Shown here piece by piece: positions 6,716 to 7,324 of a stretch of 7,324 bases of DNA. The stretch is from contig CAYZSU010000097.1 in the NCBI GenBank assembly GCA_964480565.1, positions 1-7,324 on the forward strand, given 5' to 3'. The notes under the pieces are model-generated. The model saw only the letters and a list, made by a program, of their open reading frames with translations, was not told the origin of the DNA and searched no databases. Source of the stretch: CAYZSU01 sp964480565 (GTDB lineage: Bacteria > UBA10199 > 2-02-FULL-44-16 > JAAZCA01). The number at the start of each line of letters is the position of its first letter. Position 1 is the first letter of the stretch. A program made the position numbers and the translations under genes.

Positions 6716-6771
6716 AAAATATCTATCTATTTGGTATTTTCTATTTCCCCCATTAATGAAGTTCATCCAAT

Positions 6772-6942
6772 TTATGCGCCTTTTATTGCTTCGACTGGGC
6801 ATGAGTCCACACAGGCTGCGCAATCAATGCATTTTTCTGCATCAATCACATGCTTGTCATTTTTTTCTGAAATAGCTTCGACTGGGCAAGTAGATGTGCA
6901 TGCACTGCAATTAATACAATCATCTGAAATAGTGTGTGCCAT
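6772..6942 (-). CDS. 56-aa 2[4Fe-4S] bacterial-type ferredoxin
   Basis: A small low-potential electron carrier. Its 56 residues hold two canonical cluster motifs, each CxxCxxCxxxCP: Cys9, 12, 15, 19 and Cys38, 41, 44, 48. Both are followed by VEAI, showing the internal duplication typical of clostridial-type ferredoxins. The length is full for this family. An excellent ribosome binding site (AAAGGAGAT, 6947-6955) sits 6 nt before the ATG. It is convergent with hpnG: the two stop codons are about 56 nt apart and no clear terminator lies between them. Ferredoxins of this type can reduce radical SAM enzymes, so supplying electrons to HpnH is possible, but such proteins serve many partners and the link rests on proximity only. 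Confidence 0.95.
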   Translation of the reverse strand: MAHTISDDCINCSACTSTCPVEAISEKNDKHVIDAEKCIDCAACVDSCPVEAIKGA

Positions 6943-7056
6943 AAATATCTCCTTTAAATAAATGGATCAGTAACAATTGGTTATGCTCTCTAATATGCTT
7001 TGATAATGATTGCAAATGAATTTGGGTGTCTTTTTTTATCAAAAATATAAAATAGC

Positions 7057-7083
7057 TTGAAATATTTCTTTACGTCACATAAT
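7057..7083 (+). promoter_or_regulatory. Possible promoter for the 52-aa ORF
   Basis: TTGAAA (7057-7062) and CATAAT (7078-7083) match sigma-70 hexamers at five of six positions each, but the spacing is only 15 nt, shorter than optimal. It lies in the 176-nt region between the divergent ferredoxin and 52-aa genes. I see no equally good candidate facing the ferredoxin. Confidence 0.3.
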
Positions 7084-7118
7084 GATTTTCATCTAAATTT
7101 TTTGACTAAGGAGTACTT

Positions 7119-7277
7119 ATGATACACACATCATTTTCCACGCAATTATTGGCATCCCGTCGCTTGACGCCCCTATCATCTCCTGCATATCGCAATGCAA
7201 TGAATTTGCTACAGTGCCGGAAAAACCTGAGCAGCCCATTCTTACTTGCACCTAGTACAGTAAATTCAGTTAATTGA
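7119..7277 (+). CDS. Possible 52-aa hypothetical protein
   Basis: This short frame has a near-ideal ribosome binding site, AAGGAG, 5 nt before the ATG, and a candidate promoter further up, the main reasons to list it. The product (MIHTSFSTQLLASRR at the start) is basic and rich in Ser, Leu and Arg, with no clear membrane segment and no motif I recognise. Its stop (TGA) is about 50 nt before the window ends, so its relation to the next gene cannot be seen. It could be a real small protein, a regulatory leader peptide, or the broken 5' end of a longer gene. Confidence 0.5.
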   Translation: MIHTSFSTQLLASRRLTPLSSPAYRNAMNLLQCRKNLSSPFLLAPSTVNSVN

Positions 7278-7324
7278 CGGGTATAGTTTCTTACGTTTTA
7301 TCCTGGCATCATCTGTTGTAAATT

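Noticed and set aside
6702..6754. AATGGGG / CCCCATT pairing between the hpnG and ferredoxin ends as a terminator
   Set aside because: A 7-bp stem with a loop of about 39 nt and no T-run is too weak to call.
6731..6961. 76-codon plus-strand frame
   Set aside because: It is the complement of the ferredoxin gene, whose eight cysteines make the minus strand the true coding strand.
7002..7020. GATAATGAT near the ferredoxin start, resembling half of a Fur box
   Set aside because: Only the left half fits the 19-bp consensus, and the same GATAATGATTGCA string also occurs inside the 38-aa gene, so it is probably AT-rich chance.
7264..7324. Frame open to the right edge reading LIDGYSFL, reminiscent of the DNA polymerase I N-terminus
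   Set aside because: A stop codon lies just upstream with no start codon between, and the following residues do not match; taken as chance.

Overview
The window comes from an AT-rich, Gram-negative type bacterium. Three proteins carry recognisable or possible export signals, or are membrane proteins. It also has two hopanoid side-chain genes (hpnH, hpnG) and a polyhydroxyalkanoate regulator (phaR). The taxon cannot be fixed from this sequence. PhaR and HpnH both look, from memory, unlike the common alpha/betaproteobacterial versions, so a low-GC proteobacterial or neighbouring lineage is a cautious guess.

Layout, left to right. Positions 1-436 carry no convincing gene; they hold three copies of a short dispersed repeat with conserved arms and a variable hairpin centre. 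From 2120 down to 437, on the minus strand, is a tight four-gene unit: a 38-aa single-pass membrane microprotein, a 108-aa protein of unknown function, phaR, and a 251-aa exported protein with a putative Cys-His-Asp triad. From 4769 down to 2256, also minus, an exported alkaline-phosphatase-superfamily enzyme is followed 30 nt later by a four-helix membrane protein. An 81-nt divergent promoter region separates this pair from hpnH and hpnG on the plus strand (4851-6715). Convergent with hpnG is a 56-aa 2[4Fe-4S] ferredoxin gene on the minus strand. Divergent from that, on the plus strand, is a 52-codon ORF with a very good ribosome binding site.

Working model. HpnH joins the 5'-deoxyadenosyl radical to hopene, and HpnG, a nucleoside-phosphorylase relative, then removes adenine; these are the first two steps of the extended hopanoid side chain. 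The small ferredoxin is a candidate electron source for the HpnH [4Fe-4S] cluster, and the divergent phosphatase may be co-regulated with hpnH. Both of these links rest on position only. The phaR unit looks separate and points to carbon-storage control, with three uncharacterised partners. Three of the genes (38, 52 and 56 aa) are short enough to be missed by common length cut-offs; the ferredoxin is certain, the 38-aa gene likely, the 52-aa gene only possible.
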